Assembly: GCF_000266885.1 (NCBI RefSeq)
Contig: NC_018020.1
Coordinates: forward strand, 2,666,001 to 2,730,000
Origin: Turneriella parva DSM 21527
GTDB taxonomy: Bacteria; Spirochaetota; Leptospiria; Turneriellales; Turneriellaceae
DNA: 64,000 bases
Direction of reading: 5' to 3'
The notes under the pieces were generated by a model, which saw only the letters and a program-made list of their open reading frames with translations, was not told the origin of the DNA and made no database searches. This document shows positions 8,644 to 16,811 of this stretch, piece by piece. The position numbers and the translations under genes were made by a program. How positions within the stretch are numbered: position 1 is the first letter of the stretch; the number at the start of each line of letters is the position of its first letter.

Positions 8644-8982
8644 GTGCGCAAAATAATTTCGCTTTCTGCCGCCGCGGTTGCTGCATTGGTTTTTCTGGGC
8701 GACCTTGAAATCGCCACCTCGACATTTGTCCGTGAAAATACCCTATCGCTCCATGCTGATCAGTCGGCGACTGCGCTGAGTTGTCTCGACGAAGCGCTGA
8801 CCGAGTCAGCCGAATCGAGCCGCGCAGAAGTTTTCGGGGCGTCGGTCACGCCTGGTTTTGCAGGCAGGCCGCCGCAGTTTATTGCAGCGCGTTCGTGCAG
8901 CCTGCGCGAAACGCACCATCGTCATCAAAATCTTGTCACAAATACTGCGAATCCCCGGGCGCCCCCAGCCCTTCATCTGTAA
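8644..8982 (+). CDS. Possible small secreted protein upstream of dabA
   Basis: The 575 bp between the phosphatase and dabA hold one candidate gene. From GTG 8644 it would give 112 residues with a plausible signal peptide (VRKIISLSAAAVAALVFLGDLEIATS), then a Ser/Ala/Glu-rich part and a His/Arg-rich tail (RETHHRHQN). No ribosome site stands out, and in-frame GTG 8635 or TTG 8626 are alternatives. The tail looks compositionally random, so the frame may be non-coding leader DNA of the dab operon. No homologue is recognised. Confidence 0.3.
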   Translation: MRKIISLSAAAVAALVFLGDLEIATSTFVRENTLSLHADQSATALSCLDEALTESAESSRAEVFGASVTPGFAGRPPQFIAARSCSLRETHHRHQNLVTNTANPRAPPALHL

Positions 8983-9096
8983 CCGATTTTCAGGCACCAA
9001 AGGTGCGGCCGGCCAGAACCTCAAACTGATTCAACGCGCGCAACCAGCTTGCACGATTTTCTGACCGGCCCTGCGCTCACGCGCAAAGGGGGATAC

Positions 9097-11655
9097 ATGA
9101 ACCATACTCAGCCAGACACGCAAGCGAATCAAAGCGTATCGGAAATATTGCAAGAACTAAGGCGGTATCTGCCGCAGCAGGGGCCGATTAAAGATTTTAT
9201 AGCCGATAATATTATTGGCGTATTTCGCAGCGAAGGCCTCACTTTTCACGAAGCACTGCGGCGCGCTTCATCACTTTACGGCGCGCGCGAGTACCGATCG
9301 ATTTCTGAATATCGCAGATCGTATCATCAGGGTGAAATCTCAGAGGCCGCGATCGACTTTGTGGTCGCAGGCGAAGATGAGGCAGAGTCTGGTCTTAAGG
9401 CGGCGATGCTGAATGAAATGGTCCACGATGATGTGCGCCGGGGTGGATTTCGCAGCGCCGGCTACCTGCACGGCATGGCGCAGAGCACCCACACAGTTCT
9501 TGAAGAAGACGTTCATCCCGTATTGTTTCGCCTGATCGGTAATTTTCTCGACCAGGGTATCGCAGCAGTCAATCTTTCATTGCACCACGACGATTTCTGG
9601 CAGGCGATGCGGCAGCAATTCTCGGTGCTGCGCCCATCAGGGGTTAGCCGTTATGTTGCCGAACGCATACAGAATGAATCACCGCAAATGCTCGTCGAGT
9701 CGGCCGTGAAGGCTCTGCTGCCGCGCGGGGCCGATACGAAGACCTTTGTACTTGAGATTCTGATGGCAGCGCGGGGTTGGTCGGGTGTCATTGCGCAGAT
9801 CGAAGCGCGGCCCGCTTATCTCAACTACCCGCGTCGCATCACGCTCGAACAGTATGTGGCACTCTATCTCGCGCTACTCAGCGATGCATTGATTCGCAAA
9901 GGTTACGTTGCTGCGAGTTTTGCACCGGCCAATAGCCATGCAGAATTTTTCTCAGGCAGTGCGCCCGACGAGAGCCGGGCTGAAAAACTCTGTCGGCTAT
10001 GGCATGACGCAGCTGAAATGACGCACTATTTCGCTGTGCTCGCTGCGATCGATACGAATGCGGCACACCCGCGTGCAAGGTCTGCGCGCGCAGGCACCGC
10101 CGATTTTCAGGCCATCTTTTGTATCGACGACCGCGAAGAATCGATTCGCCGTCACCTTGAAGAAGTAAATCAGAAGATCGAAACCTTCGGAGCTCCGGGG
10201 TTCTTTGGTATCGACATGGTTTATCAGGGGCCGTTTGACGCTATTGCGATCAAACAGTGTCCGGTTCCGGTGACACCGAAATATCGTGTGCGCGGAATCT
10301 ACCGCGGCAAACGCAAAGTTTACCTGAGCCGACTCGAGATGAACTTCTGGCACCGCCACGGCAACAACGTGCTCTTGGGGTCGGTCATTTCGCTGTTTTT
10401 TGGCTTGCTTTCGCTGTTCAGGCTTGGGTTATCGGTGCATTTTCCCTCAAGGTCTTTTGCGACGGTTGATTCATTCGCAGCGCATGCAGAGGCAACTGAG
10501 CTGCACTACGAACGCCCCGAAAATGCTGAGGCTGAGGACGGCTATTTTGAAGGTTATACGGTAACTGAGATGGCCGAGAGGGTCGGGCGCGTTCTAACGC
10601 AGATTGGCCTCAGGCAGAATTTTGCGCCACTCGTCGCAATCGTCGGCCATGGCTCGAGCAGCGCCAACAATCCGTTTTTTGCGGCCTATGACTGCGGTGC
10701 CTGTTCGGGGCGCCCAGGTCTTGCCAATGCACGTGTCTTTGCTCTCATGGCAAACCGCACCGACGTGAGGCAGATTCTCGCCGCAGAGGGGCTAGCGATA
10801 CCTGAGGGTACACACTTTGTCGGAGCTCTGCACGACACGACCCGGGACGAGATTCTGTTTCTCGACGAGAATCAGATACCCGCAACGCACACTGCAGCAC
10901 TCTCAGATCTGAAAAAGAATTTTGCGACGGCGCTGAAGAATACAGCACTCGAGCGCAGCCGCAGGTTTGAAGATGTGCCGTTTCAGAAGAGCGCTGAATC
11001 CGCCCAAAAAGAATGTATCGCGAGATCAGAGATGTTGTTTGAACCGCGGCCTGAATACACGCACGCGACCAATTCTGTGGGTATTGTCGCGCCGCGTTCG
11101 CTGACAGAGAATCTTTTTCTCGACCGGCGTACGTTCTTCAATTCGTACAACCCGCACAGCGACCCGGGCGGTGAAATTCTCAGCCAGATTCTGACGCCGT
11201 TTGTTCCGGTTTGCGCAGGTATCAACCTCGCGTATTATTTTTCGCTGCTTGACAACTCTGTTTATGGGGCGGGTTCAAAGCTACCGCACAACATTTTCGG
11301 GCTCATTGGCGTCGGCAACGGAGTCGATGGTGACCTGCGTTCGGGTTTGCCTGAGCAGATGATCGAAATTCACGACCCGTTCAGGCTTCTGATCATTATC
11401 GAACAATCACGCGAAATCGTCGAACGGGTTCTCGCCTCGAATCTCTCCGTTGCCGGCTGGATACAAAAAGACTGGGTAAAACTTTGCGTGTACGACAGCG
11501 CAGCGCGTGAGTACTATTGGTATACCCGGGGTGCGCTGCGGGCGATTGTGTTGCCCGCTGCTGCCGTGCCCGAGTATGCCGATTCGTTCGCCGCTTTCAA
11601 GGGCCAGAGACGAAACCTCGTGCCGGGAGCAATCGCAAAGGGCAGGGCGACATGA
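9097..11655 (+). CDS. dabA: DabA-like inorganic-carbon transporter subunit (DUF2309)
   Basis: 852 residues from ATG 9097, which follows a strong AAAGGGGG site. DabA is the cytoplasmic zinc subunit of the DAB energy-coupled CO2/bicarbonate uptake complex, related to beta-carbonic anhydrase. The expected zinc and catalytic residues are all present: Cys342 and Asp344 in FCIDDREES, His518 in VGHGSSSANNPF and Cys533 in YDCGACSGRPG. The His-to-Cys spacing of 15 equals that of the characterised Halothiobacillus protein. A conserved HNIFGLIGVGNGVDGDLRSGLPEQM segment lies near the C-terminus. A short hydrophobic stretch (about 428-450) is seen. The stop overlaps the dabB start by four bases (ATGA). 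High confidence in family, moderate in transport role. Confidence 0.92.
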   Translation: MNHTQPDTQANQSVSEILQELRRYLPQQGPIKDFIADNIIGVFRSEGLTFHEALRRASSLYGAREYRSISEYRRSYHQGEISEAAIDFVVAGEDEAESGLKAAMLNEMVHDDVRRGGFRSAGYLHGMAQSTHTVLEEDVHPVLFRLIGNFLDQGIAAVNLSLHHDDFWQAMRQQFSVLRPSGVSRYVAERIQNESPQMLVESAVKALLPRGADTKTFVLEILMAARGWSGVIAQIEARPAYLNYPRRITLEQYVALYLALLSDALIRKGYVAASFAPANSHAEFFSGSAPDESRAEKLCRLWHDAAEMTHYFAVLAAIDTNAAHPRARSARAGTADFQAIFCIDDREESIRRHLEEVNQKIETFGAPGFFGIDMVYQGPFDAIAIKQCPVPVTPKYRVRGIYRGKRKVYLSRLEMNFWHRHGNNVLLGSVISLFFGLLSLFRLGLSVHFPSRSFATVDSFAAHAEATELHYERPENAEAEDGYFEGYTVTEMAERVGRVLTQIGLRQNFAPLVAIVGHGSSSANNPFFAAYDCGACSGRPGLANARVFALMANRTDVRQILAAEGLAIPEGTHFVGALHDTTRDEILFLDENQIPATHTAALSDLKKNFATALKNTALERSRRFEDVPFQKSAESAQKECIARSEMLFEPRPEYTHATNSVGIVAPRSLTENLFLDRRTFFNSYNPHSDPGGEILSQILTPFVPVCAGINLAYYFSLLDNSVYGAGSKLPHNIFGLIGVGNGVDGDLRSGLPEQMIEIHDPFRLLIIIEQSREIVERVLASNLSVAGWIQKDWVKLCVYDSAAREYYWYTRGALRAIVLPAAAVPEYADSFAAFKGQRRNLVPGAIAKGRAT

Positions 11656-12842
11656 CGCTGCAGTTTGTTTCATCGGCATTGGTTGCATATCCGCTGGTCG
11701 CGATGGTGTTGCTCGTGGCTTCGCCCTGGCGCAGTGAACGCTTTGTTTCGCGCATCGTACTGGCAGCGAACGTCATCAATGGCGGGTTGACTGTGTCGCT
11801 CCTGGGGCTTTACCTGCAGAGCGGCCTCAAGGCGGTAGAGCTCGACTGCGGCCACCTGCTGAAAATCGGCGACTATCGTTTCAATTTTATGCTCCTGATC
11901 GACAACTATTCGGTGGCCTTTCAGGTGTTAATTGGTGTGCTCACAGGGCTCGTGCTCATGTTCTCGCGCCGTTACATGCACCGCGAGGCGGGTTATCTGA
12001 GGTTCTTTGCGACCCTCTTTCTTTTCATCAGCGGCATTTCGGCGGTTGCGATGGCCGCGACGATCGACATGCTCTTTGCCGGCTGGGAAATCGTGGGCAT
12101 TTCATCGTTTTTACTCATTGGCTTCTACAGAGTGCGATTGCAGCCGGGCCGAAATAGCCTGCGCACTTATGCAATCTACCGCGTCTGCGACGTCGGTCTT
12201 TTTATGGGGGCCTGGCTGTTTCACAAACTCGGCAGCGAATATTTCTTTTTGCAGTACCATGACCAGCCCATCGATGCAGTCTTCGTGAGTCTCAACCCGC
12301 AGTTCTTCACTGCGATTGGTCTCTTGACCGTGCTCGCGGCAATGGGTAAATCTGCGCAGTATCCGTTTTCTTTCTGGGTGCCGCGCGCGATGGAAGGCCC
12401 GACGCCTTCGAGCGCGATTTTTTATGGGGCTCTGTCGATTCACGCCGGTGTCTATCTGTTGATTCGGCTTTTTCCGCTGTGGCGTGCGATCGACTTTATA
12501 CCCTGGCTTGTCGGGGCTATTGGGCTTTTAACTGCCGTGGTGGCAAGTGTGTCATTCAAGACGCAGTCAAACGTCAAGGCACAGATTGGTTATGCTTCAG
12601 TTGCTCAGGTCGGTCTCATGTTTGTTGAACTCGCGCTGGGGTTTAAACAAGTCGCGATGCTGCATTTTCTCGGCAACGCGGTACTGCGCTGCTATCAATT
12701 ACTCGCCTCGCCTTCAGTGATGGTGATGTACCTGAGGCAGCAATCAGAAGGCGAGATGACGAGCCAGGGTTTTTTCAACGCTCTGGTTTCGGCTACTGGG
12801 ACCAAAGTTCAAATACTGGTACTTTGCTGTTTCATTTTCTGA
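11652..12842 (+). CDS. dabB: DabB-like proton channel subunit, N-terminal part (frameshifted)
   Basis: 396 residues from ATG 11652 before an early stop. The sequence is a NuoL/MrpA-type membrane protein: about ten hydrophobic helices, with the proton-channel core GWEIVGISSFLLIGFY, MGKSAQYPFSFWVPRAMEGPTPSSAIFYGALSIHAGVYLL and KAQIGYASVAQVGLMF. The conserved Lys and His of antiporter-like subunits are visible. After a T6 run at 12770-12775 the frame ends in an unnatural tail (ALVSATGTKVQILVLCCFIF). The other frame from the same point continues smoothly into the next frame, so the gene appears broken by one base. It pairs with dabA by an ATGA overlap. Confidence 0.85.
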   Translation: MTLQFVSSALVAYPLVAMVLLVASPWRSERFVSRIVLAANVINGGLTVSLLGLYLQSGLKAVELDCGHLLKIGDYRFNFMLLIDNYSVAFQVLIGVLTGLVLMFSRRYMHREAGYLRFFATLFLFISGISAVAMAATIDMLFAGWEIVGISSFLLIGFYRVRLQPGRNSLRTYAIYRVCDVGLFMGAWLFHKLGSEYFFLQYHDQPIDAVFVSLNPQFFTAIGLLTVLAAMGKSAQYPFSFWVPRAMEGPTPSSAIFYGALSIHAGVYLLIRLFPLWRAIDFIPWLVGAIGLLTAVVASVSFKTQSNVKAQIGYASVAQVGLMFVELALGFKQVAMLHFLGNAVLRCYQLLASPSVMVMYLRQQSEGEMTSQGFFNALVSATGTKVQILVLCCFIF

Positions 12843-12861
12843 AGGTTATGCCGAACAGCTG

Positions 12862-13476
12862 ATGGCAGCTTTCTGGCGTCTCACGAAGCAGGCCGCCCGC
12901 CGAGCTGCTGCAGTTTTTTCGCCAATGGTATTGCTTCTGCTCTCAGCCGCGATGGTCGCCGTGCTCATTGTCTCAGGCAGCGTGCTGGGGCACGAGGTTT
13001 ACGTCTACAATGCGATCGTCATGGGGCTGCTTGCCCTTTTCGTCGCCTTTGCGGCGCTCGGGCAGAAAACAGATGCAGCCAGGGTCTTGTGGCTGACGGC
13101 ACTCTCGGCTGTGCTGAAGGGCGTCTCGGCGATGCTGCTGAGTCCCGAAAACGCCCGGTACAGCTCTGTCTATTTCGGCGGGGTGGCGATCGGGTACTTA
13201 CTGGCGCGCGGTGCGCTCATGTACGTACCGCGTGAATTGCAGACGACTGAATATGCGGGCACAGCTGACCTTCACCCGTACGCTATCACGGTGCATTTTA
13301 CGGGCATTCTCTGGATGACGGGTTTCACGCTGAGCCCGACGTTTTTCGGCGACGACCTGCTTTTGCATTTCGGCGCAGAAAAGTTTGCCTATGAAACCTT
13401 TTTTATCGGCAGCGCGTTTGTACTCAATGCCCTCGCGCTCATGCGCAGCTACGTCAAGCTTGCGTTCGCAAAATAA
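12862..13476 (+). CDS. dabB: DabB-like subunit, C-terminal part (frameshifted)
   Basis: 204 residues from an internal ATG that has no near ribosome site. The same frame is open from 12762, and reading back gives LWFRLLGPKFKYWYFAVS and SEGYAEQLMAAFWRL before this ATG. It holds about five hydrophobic helices and ends with HFTGILWMTGFTLSPTFFGDD and a last helix FVLNALALMRSYVKL, which look like the C-terminal helices of NuoL-like subunits (the FPISPTF[IW]GED-type block). Joined to the preceding part by removing one T it would make a protein of about 607 residues, the expected full length for a long DabB. Likely one gene, split by a frameshift or read by slippage. Confidence 0.75.
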   Translation: MAAFWRLTKQAARRAAAVFSPMVLLLLSAAMVAVLIVSGSVLGHEVYVYNAIVMGLLALFVAFAALGQKTDAARVLWLTALSAVLKGVSAMLLSPENARYSSVYFGGVAIGYLLARGALMYVPRELQTTEYAGTADLHPYAITVHFTGILWMTGFTLSPTFFGDDLLLHFGAEKFAYETFFIGSAFVLNALALMRSYVKLAFAK

Positions 13477-13496
13477 TCATCAACAGGAGCTATCTT

Positions 13497-15095
13497 ATGA
13501 AACCATTCATCGATCTCAAAAAATTCTGGAAATCTGACCTCACGTCAGGTTTTGTGCTTTCGTTGATTGCGCTACCGCTCTGCATAGGCATCGCGGGGGC
13601 ATCGATCGGCAACGGCTCGCTTTCGCCTGCCGTTTCGGGTCTGATCTCTGCCATCGTCGGTGGGCTCGTCGTCTCGCGGCTTTCAGGCGCGAATGTTGCG
13701 ATTCATGGCCCGGCCGCGGGGCTCATTGTTATTGTGCAGCACGGCATCGACTCATTGGGCGATGGCGATGCCAAAGCAGGATTTCAACGTTTTCTCGCGG
13801 CAATGACCATCGCTGGCGCGCTGCAGATCATTACCGGCCTTTTGAAATTTGCGCGCTACGCAGCGCTCTTTCCCGTGAACGTGATACACGGTATGCTCGC
13901 GGCAATTGGTGTGATTATTATCTCGAAGCAGGTGCACATCGCGCTCGGCGTCACGCCCGCCGCAAAATCGCCTTTGGGCCTTTTCGCCGAAGTGCCGCAA
14001 AGCGTATCGCTGATGAACCCTGAAATCGCTATGATTGGCTTCGCCGCGCTTGTCGTCATGATCGTCTTTATGGTCAGCAAATCAAAAATTCTGAAAAAGG
14101 TTCCGGCGCCCCTCGTTGCGGTCGTTCTCGCCGCCCTCATCGGAGTCTGGTTTGACTTGCGGCACACGCACCATTACTTTTTCATGGGCAAAGACTTTGT
14201 GCTTGGTGAAAACTATCTGGTGACCTTGCCTGCTTCGATTATTGATGCCTTGCCGCGTCCCGACTTCTCAGTAATTTTTTCCGGTAAGTCGCTGCTCGTG
14301 ATATTTGCCATCTATTTTGTCGCCAGCCTCGAGTCTTTGCTCAGCGCCAACGCCGTTGACAAACTCGATCTCGATAAGCGGGCGACCAACCTCAACAAAG
14401 AGATTGTCGCTAACGGTGTGGGCAACATGCTGCTCGGGTTCATCGGTGGCCTGCCGATAATTGCCGAAATTGTGCGTTCGTCGGCCAATGTGGCGAATGG
14501 CGCCAAAACACAATGGTCAAATTTCTTTCATGGGCTTTTTCTGGCTGTCTTTCTGTTTATGATTCCCGGAATCATTCACCTTATACCGAACGCTGCGCTC
14601 GCAGGCATTCTGATTATCGTCGGTTTTCGTCTCGCGCGACCTTCTGAATTCAGGCATGCGTTCGACGCTGGCATCGAGCAATTGGTCATCTTTCTCACGA
14701 CTCTGCTTGTGACTCTGCTCGTCGACCTGCTCGCAGGCATCGGCGCCGGCCTTGCGATGAAGCTTTTTGTACTGATCATTCGTGGAGTAAAGTTCAAAGA
14801 ACTTTTTCGCCTGCAATTTGAAGTCAAAGAAACGGAAAATCAGGTCCTTTTGGTGCCGCGTGGTTCGCTCATTTTTACCAACCTGCTTTCGTTGACAGAT
14901 TCGGTGCGCGCCTACACAAAAACCAAATCGGTCGCGATCGATTTTGCCGGGGTCGAATACATAGACCACACTTCGATGGCAGCACTCGTCGATCTGGTGC
15001 ATGGTAAACAGGCTGCCGGTAAACAGCTCGAGATGCGCAACATCGATCTCTTAAAGCCGTATTCGAGCCACCCCGCTGCGGCGAGAAGGGCGTAG
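13497..15095 (+). CDS. SulP-family anion transporter (putative bicarbonate)
   Basis: 532 residues with an AGGAG site before the ATG. The transmembrane domain spans about 1-420 with SulP features: an early DLTSGFVLSLIALPLCIGIAGAS segment, SRLSGANVAIHGPAAGLIVIV, then PVNVIHGMLAAIGVIIISKQ and NKEIVANGVGNMLLGFIGGLP. The last 100 residues resemble a STAS domain (TKSVAIDFAGVEYIDHTSMAALVDLVHGKQ). SulP proteins carry sulfate, bicarbonate or other anions. The substrate is inferred from its place, 20 bp after dabB and just before an outer-membrane porin. No fused carbonic anhydrase is present. Confidence 0.85.
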   Translation: MKPFIDLKKFWKSDLTSGFVLSLIALPLCIGIAGASIGNGSLSPAVSGLISAIVGGLVVSRLSGANVAIHGPAAGLIVIVQHGIDSLGDGDAKAGFQRFLAAMTIAGALQIITGLLKFARYAALFPVNVIHGMLAAIGVIIISKQVHIALGVTPAAKSPLGLFAEVPQSVSLMNPEIAMIGFAALVVMIVFMVSKSKILKKVPAPLVAVVLAALIGVWFDLRHTHHYFFMGKDFVLGENYLVTLPASIIDALPRPDFSVIFSGKSLLVIFAIYFVASLESLLSANAVDKLDLDKRATNLNKEIVANGVGNMLLGFIGGLPIIAEIVRSSANVANGAKTQWSNFFHGLFLAVFLFMIPGIIHLIPNAALAGILIIVGFRLARPSEFRHAFDAGIEQLVIFLTTLLVTLLVDLLAGIGAGLAMKLFVLIIRGVKFKELFRLQFEVKETENQVLLVPRGSLIFTNLLSLTDSVRAYTKTKSVAIDFAGVEYIDHTSMAALVDLVHGKQAAGKQLEMRNIDLLKPYSSHPAAARRA

Positions 15096-15097
15096 CC

Positions 15098-16738
15098 GTG
15101 CGTGTCAAAGGCTTAAGCACCGGCTGCGCAGCAATCTGCTGCTCAGCAACCGCACTTTTTTCTCAAACTGCCACAGAAGCGCCAAAGCAAAAGGCTGAAA
15201 CAGGCTTTGTCAGTCCGTACGTTGAGCGCGGTTTGCCTGCCGACACGATGCGCACAATGCTGCTTGAACCGGGCCTGGCAGTTGCGGTGAGCAAAAACCA
15301 GCAGTTGTGGATAAACCGTGTGCTGCGTATGGGGTTCTATATGCGCCCGCGTTCTGAAATTCGTGACAACCTGAACTTCAGCGCGCCAAACCCAGAAAAG
15401 ATTAACCGCATTACGCAGAATTCGCAGATATGGTTCTTTCTGAACCCGGCAACCGACGTCGAAATGAAAATAACCCTGCAGGACAGCCGGGTGTGGGGCG
15501 GCGAAGCCGGCGTAAAATCGGGCAATGCGAGTTCGTACGACGACCGCGGTGTCTATTTTGCCAATGGTGACAACGCCAATTCACGCGCCGAGACGAGTGT
15601 GCGCGAAGCCTGGCTACGCTACACAAACATCGGCGTCACCGGGCTCGGTGTACAGGTCGGCCGCCAGGTGCTGGCTTATGGCGACCAGCGTATGCTCGGC
15701 GGAGCGAACTGGAATGTCACGGGGCTCTCTTTTGATGGTCTCGTCGTCAAACTCGACACCCGCTATTTTGCCAGCGATGCGATTCTCGTGCGGGGTACCT
15801 CAAAAGATAGCGGAACAAATGGTATCACAAGCGAGACATCGGTTTACGACGATTCTTACCTCGCCGGGTTTTACAATACCCTGAAGCCGGGCATGGTAGT
15901 CGTCGACGTCTATGGCCTCGGGCTGTTCAGGCATCTGTCACCCGAAAGTATCGTGGGTACAACGGCTCTCTCTTCGTCGCAGCAACAATCGAACCTCTAT
16001 ACATTTGGCGCACGCGTCACCAACCGAACCGCCGCGAACAAGTTGCCTGTTGGCAGCAAGTGGGATATCACACTCGAGGCGGCCTTTCAGGCAGGCAATG
16101 CACCTGACGTCTATTTCACGAATACTGCCGGCAACGTCGTTTCGAATTCACGAACGTACAAAGGCAAATTTTTCTTCGCACAGACCGGCTATAAGGTGCT
16201 CGATGAGATGCGCGTTGGTGCTCACGTCTACTATTCGCCGGGCACCACCGACCGCACATCGGGGTCACTCGACACGTTCCAGACGTTGCCTGGCCCGCGC
16301 TTTGGCGGCTTTCCCTATTTGAATGTGTTCAACGGCATATCAGAGAATATGGGCATGAAGAATATATTCGCGCCCGCGGTTTCAGTCTCTTATGAGAACA
16401 AACTCTTGGGAGAATTTATTCTCACCTATCTCTACGAAAATAAGGCGACCACGCAAGATGCATGGTACGCGATCAGCGGCGCCGCGAATTCGTCGGCGAC
16501 GACAAACTCAGCGGCGCGGGTCTCGACTGAAGACGCTGCGAATACGGGTGCCGTAGCGCTCGGGCGCAATGTCTTTCAAGAGCTCGATCTGGTCTACCTG
16601 AAGCAGTTCAGCGCCTACGTTTCGCTCTGGGTAGGTATCGGCTACCTGCACGCGGGCGATGCCGTGCGCCTCGCACGCGGCGCAGATTTCAAAGCCGACG
16701 CGTTCATGAGTTTCATTCAGATAACCGGCTTGATATAG
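15098..16738 (+). CDS. Outer-membrane porin of alginate-export type
   Basis: 546 residues from GTG 15098, two bases after the SulP stop, with GAGAAGG upstream. A short signal peptide is followed by many amphipathic beta-strands ending in a C-terminal aromatic/hydrophobic strand (FMSFIQITGLI). The block RMGFYMRPRSEIRDNLNF, EMKITLQDSRVWGGE, EAWLRYTNIGVTGLGVQVGRQVLAYGDQRMLGGANWNVTG is typical of the alginate_exp family of outer-membrane barrels. These form channels for anions or small organic acids. Its tight linkage to SulP and dabAB suggests that it gives bicarbonate or another anion passage over the outer membrane; this is inference. Confidence 0.8.
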   Translation: MRVKGLSTGCAAICCSATALFSQTATEAPKQKAETGFVSPYVERGLPADTMRTMLLEPGLAVAVSKNQQLWINRVLRMGFYMRPRSEIRDNLNFSAPNPEKINRITQNSQIWFFLNPATDVEMKITLQDSRVWGGEAGVKSGNASSYDDRGVYFANGDNANSRAETSVREAWLRYTNIGVTGLGVQVGRQVLAYGDQRMLGGANWNVTGLSFDGLVVKLDTRYFASDAILVRGTSKDSGTNGITSETSVYDDSYLAGFYNTLKPGMVVVDVYGLGLFRHLSPESIVGTTALSSSQQQSNLYTFGARVTNRTAANKLPVGSKWDITLEAAFQAGNAPDVYFTNTAGNVVSNSRTYKGKFFFAQTGYKVLDEMRVGAHVYYSPGTTDRTSGSLDTFQTLPGPRFGGFPYLNVFNGISENMGMKNIFAPAVSVSYENKLLGEFILTYLYENKATTQDAWYAISGAANSSATTNSAARVSTEDAANTGAVALGRNVFQELDLVYLKQFSAYVSLWVGIGYLHAGDAVRLARGADFKADAFMSFIQITGLI

Positions 16739-16746
16739 TTGCTTAG

Positions 16747-16767
16747 CCGCCGGTTCATCGCCGGCGG
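16747..16767 (+). terminator. Hairpin after porin gene
   Basis: A perfect 7-bp GC-rich stem (16747-16753 with 16761-16767) with loop TTCATCG, nine bases after the porin stop. It probably ends the dab-sulP-porin transcript. A mixed pyrimidine stretch (TTCTCCTTTT) follows about five bases later. Confidence 0.55.
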
Positions 16768-16811
16768 GTAATTCTCCTTTTCACGGTATCGGGCGCGCGC
16801 GTTGAATCTGT

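Noticed and set aside
14517-15002. 161-residue minus-strand frame inside the SulP gene
   Set aside because: Gln/Asp/Lys-rich antisense of a membrane-protein gene; no support.
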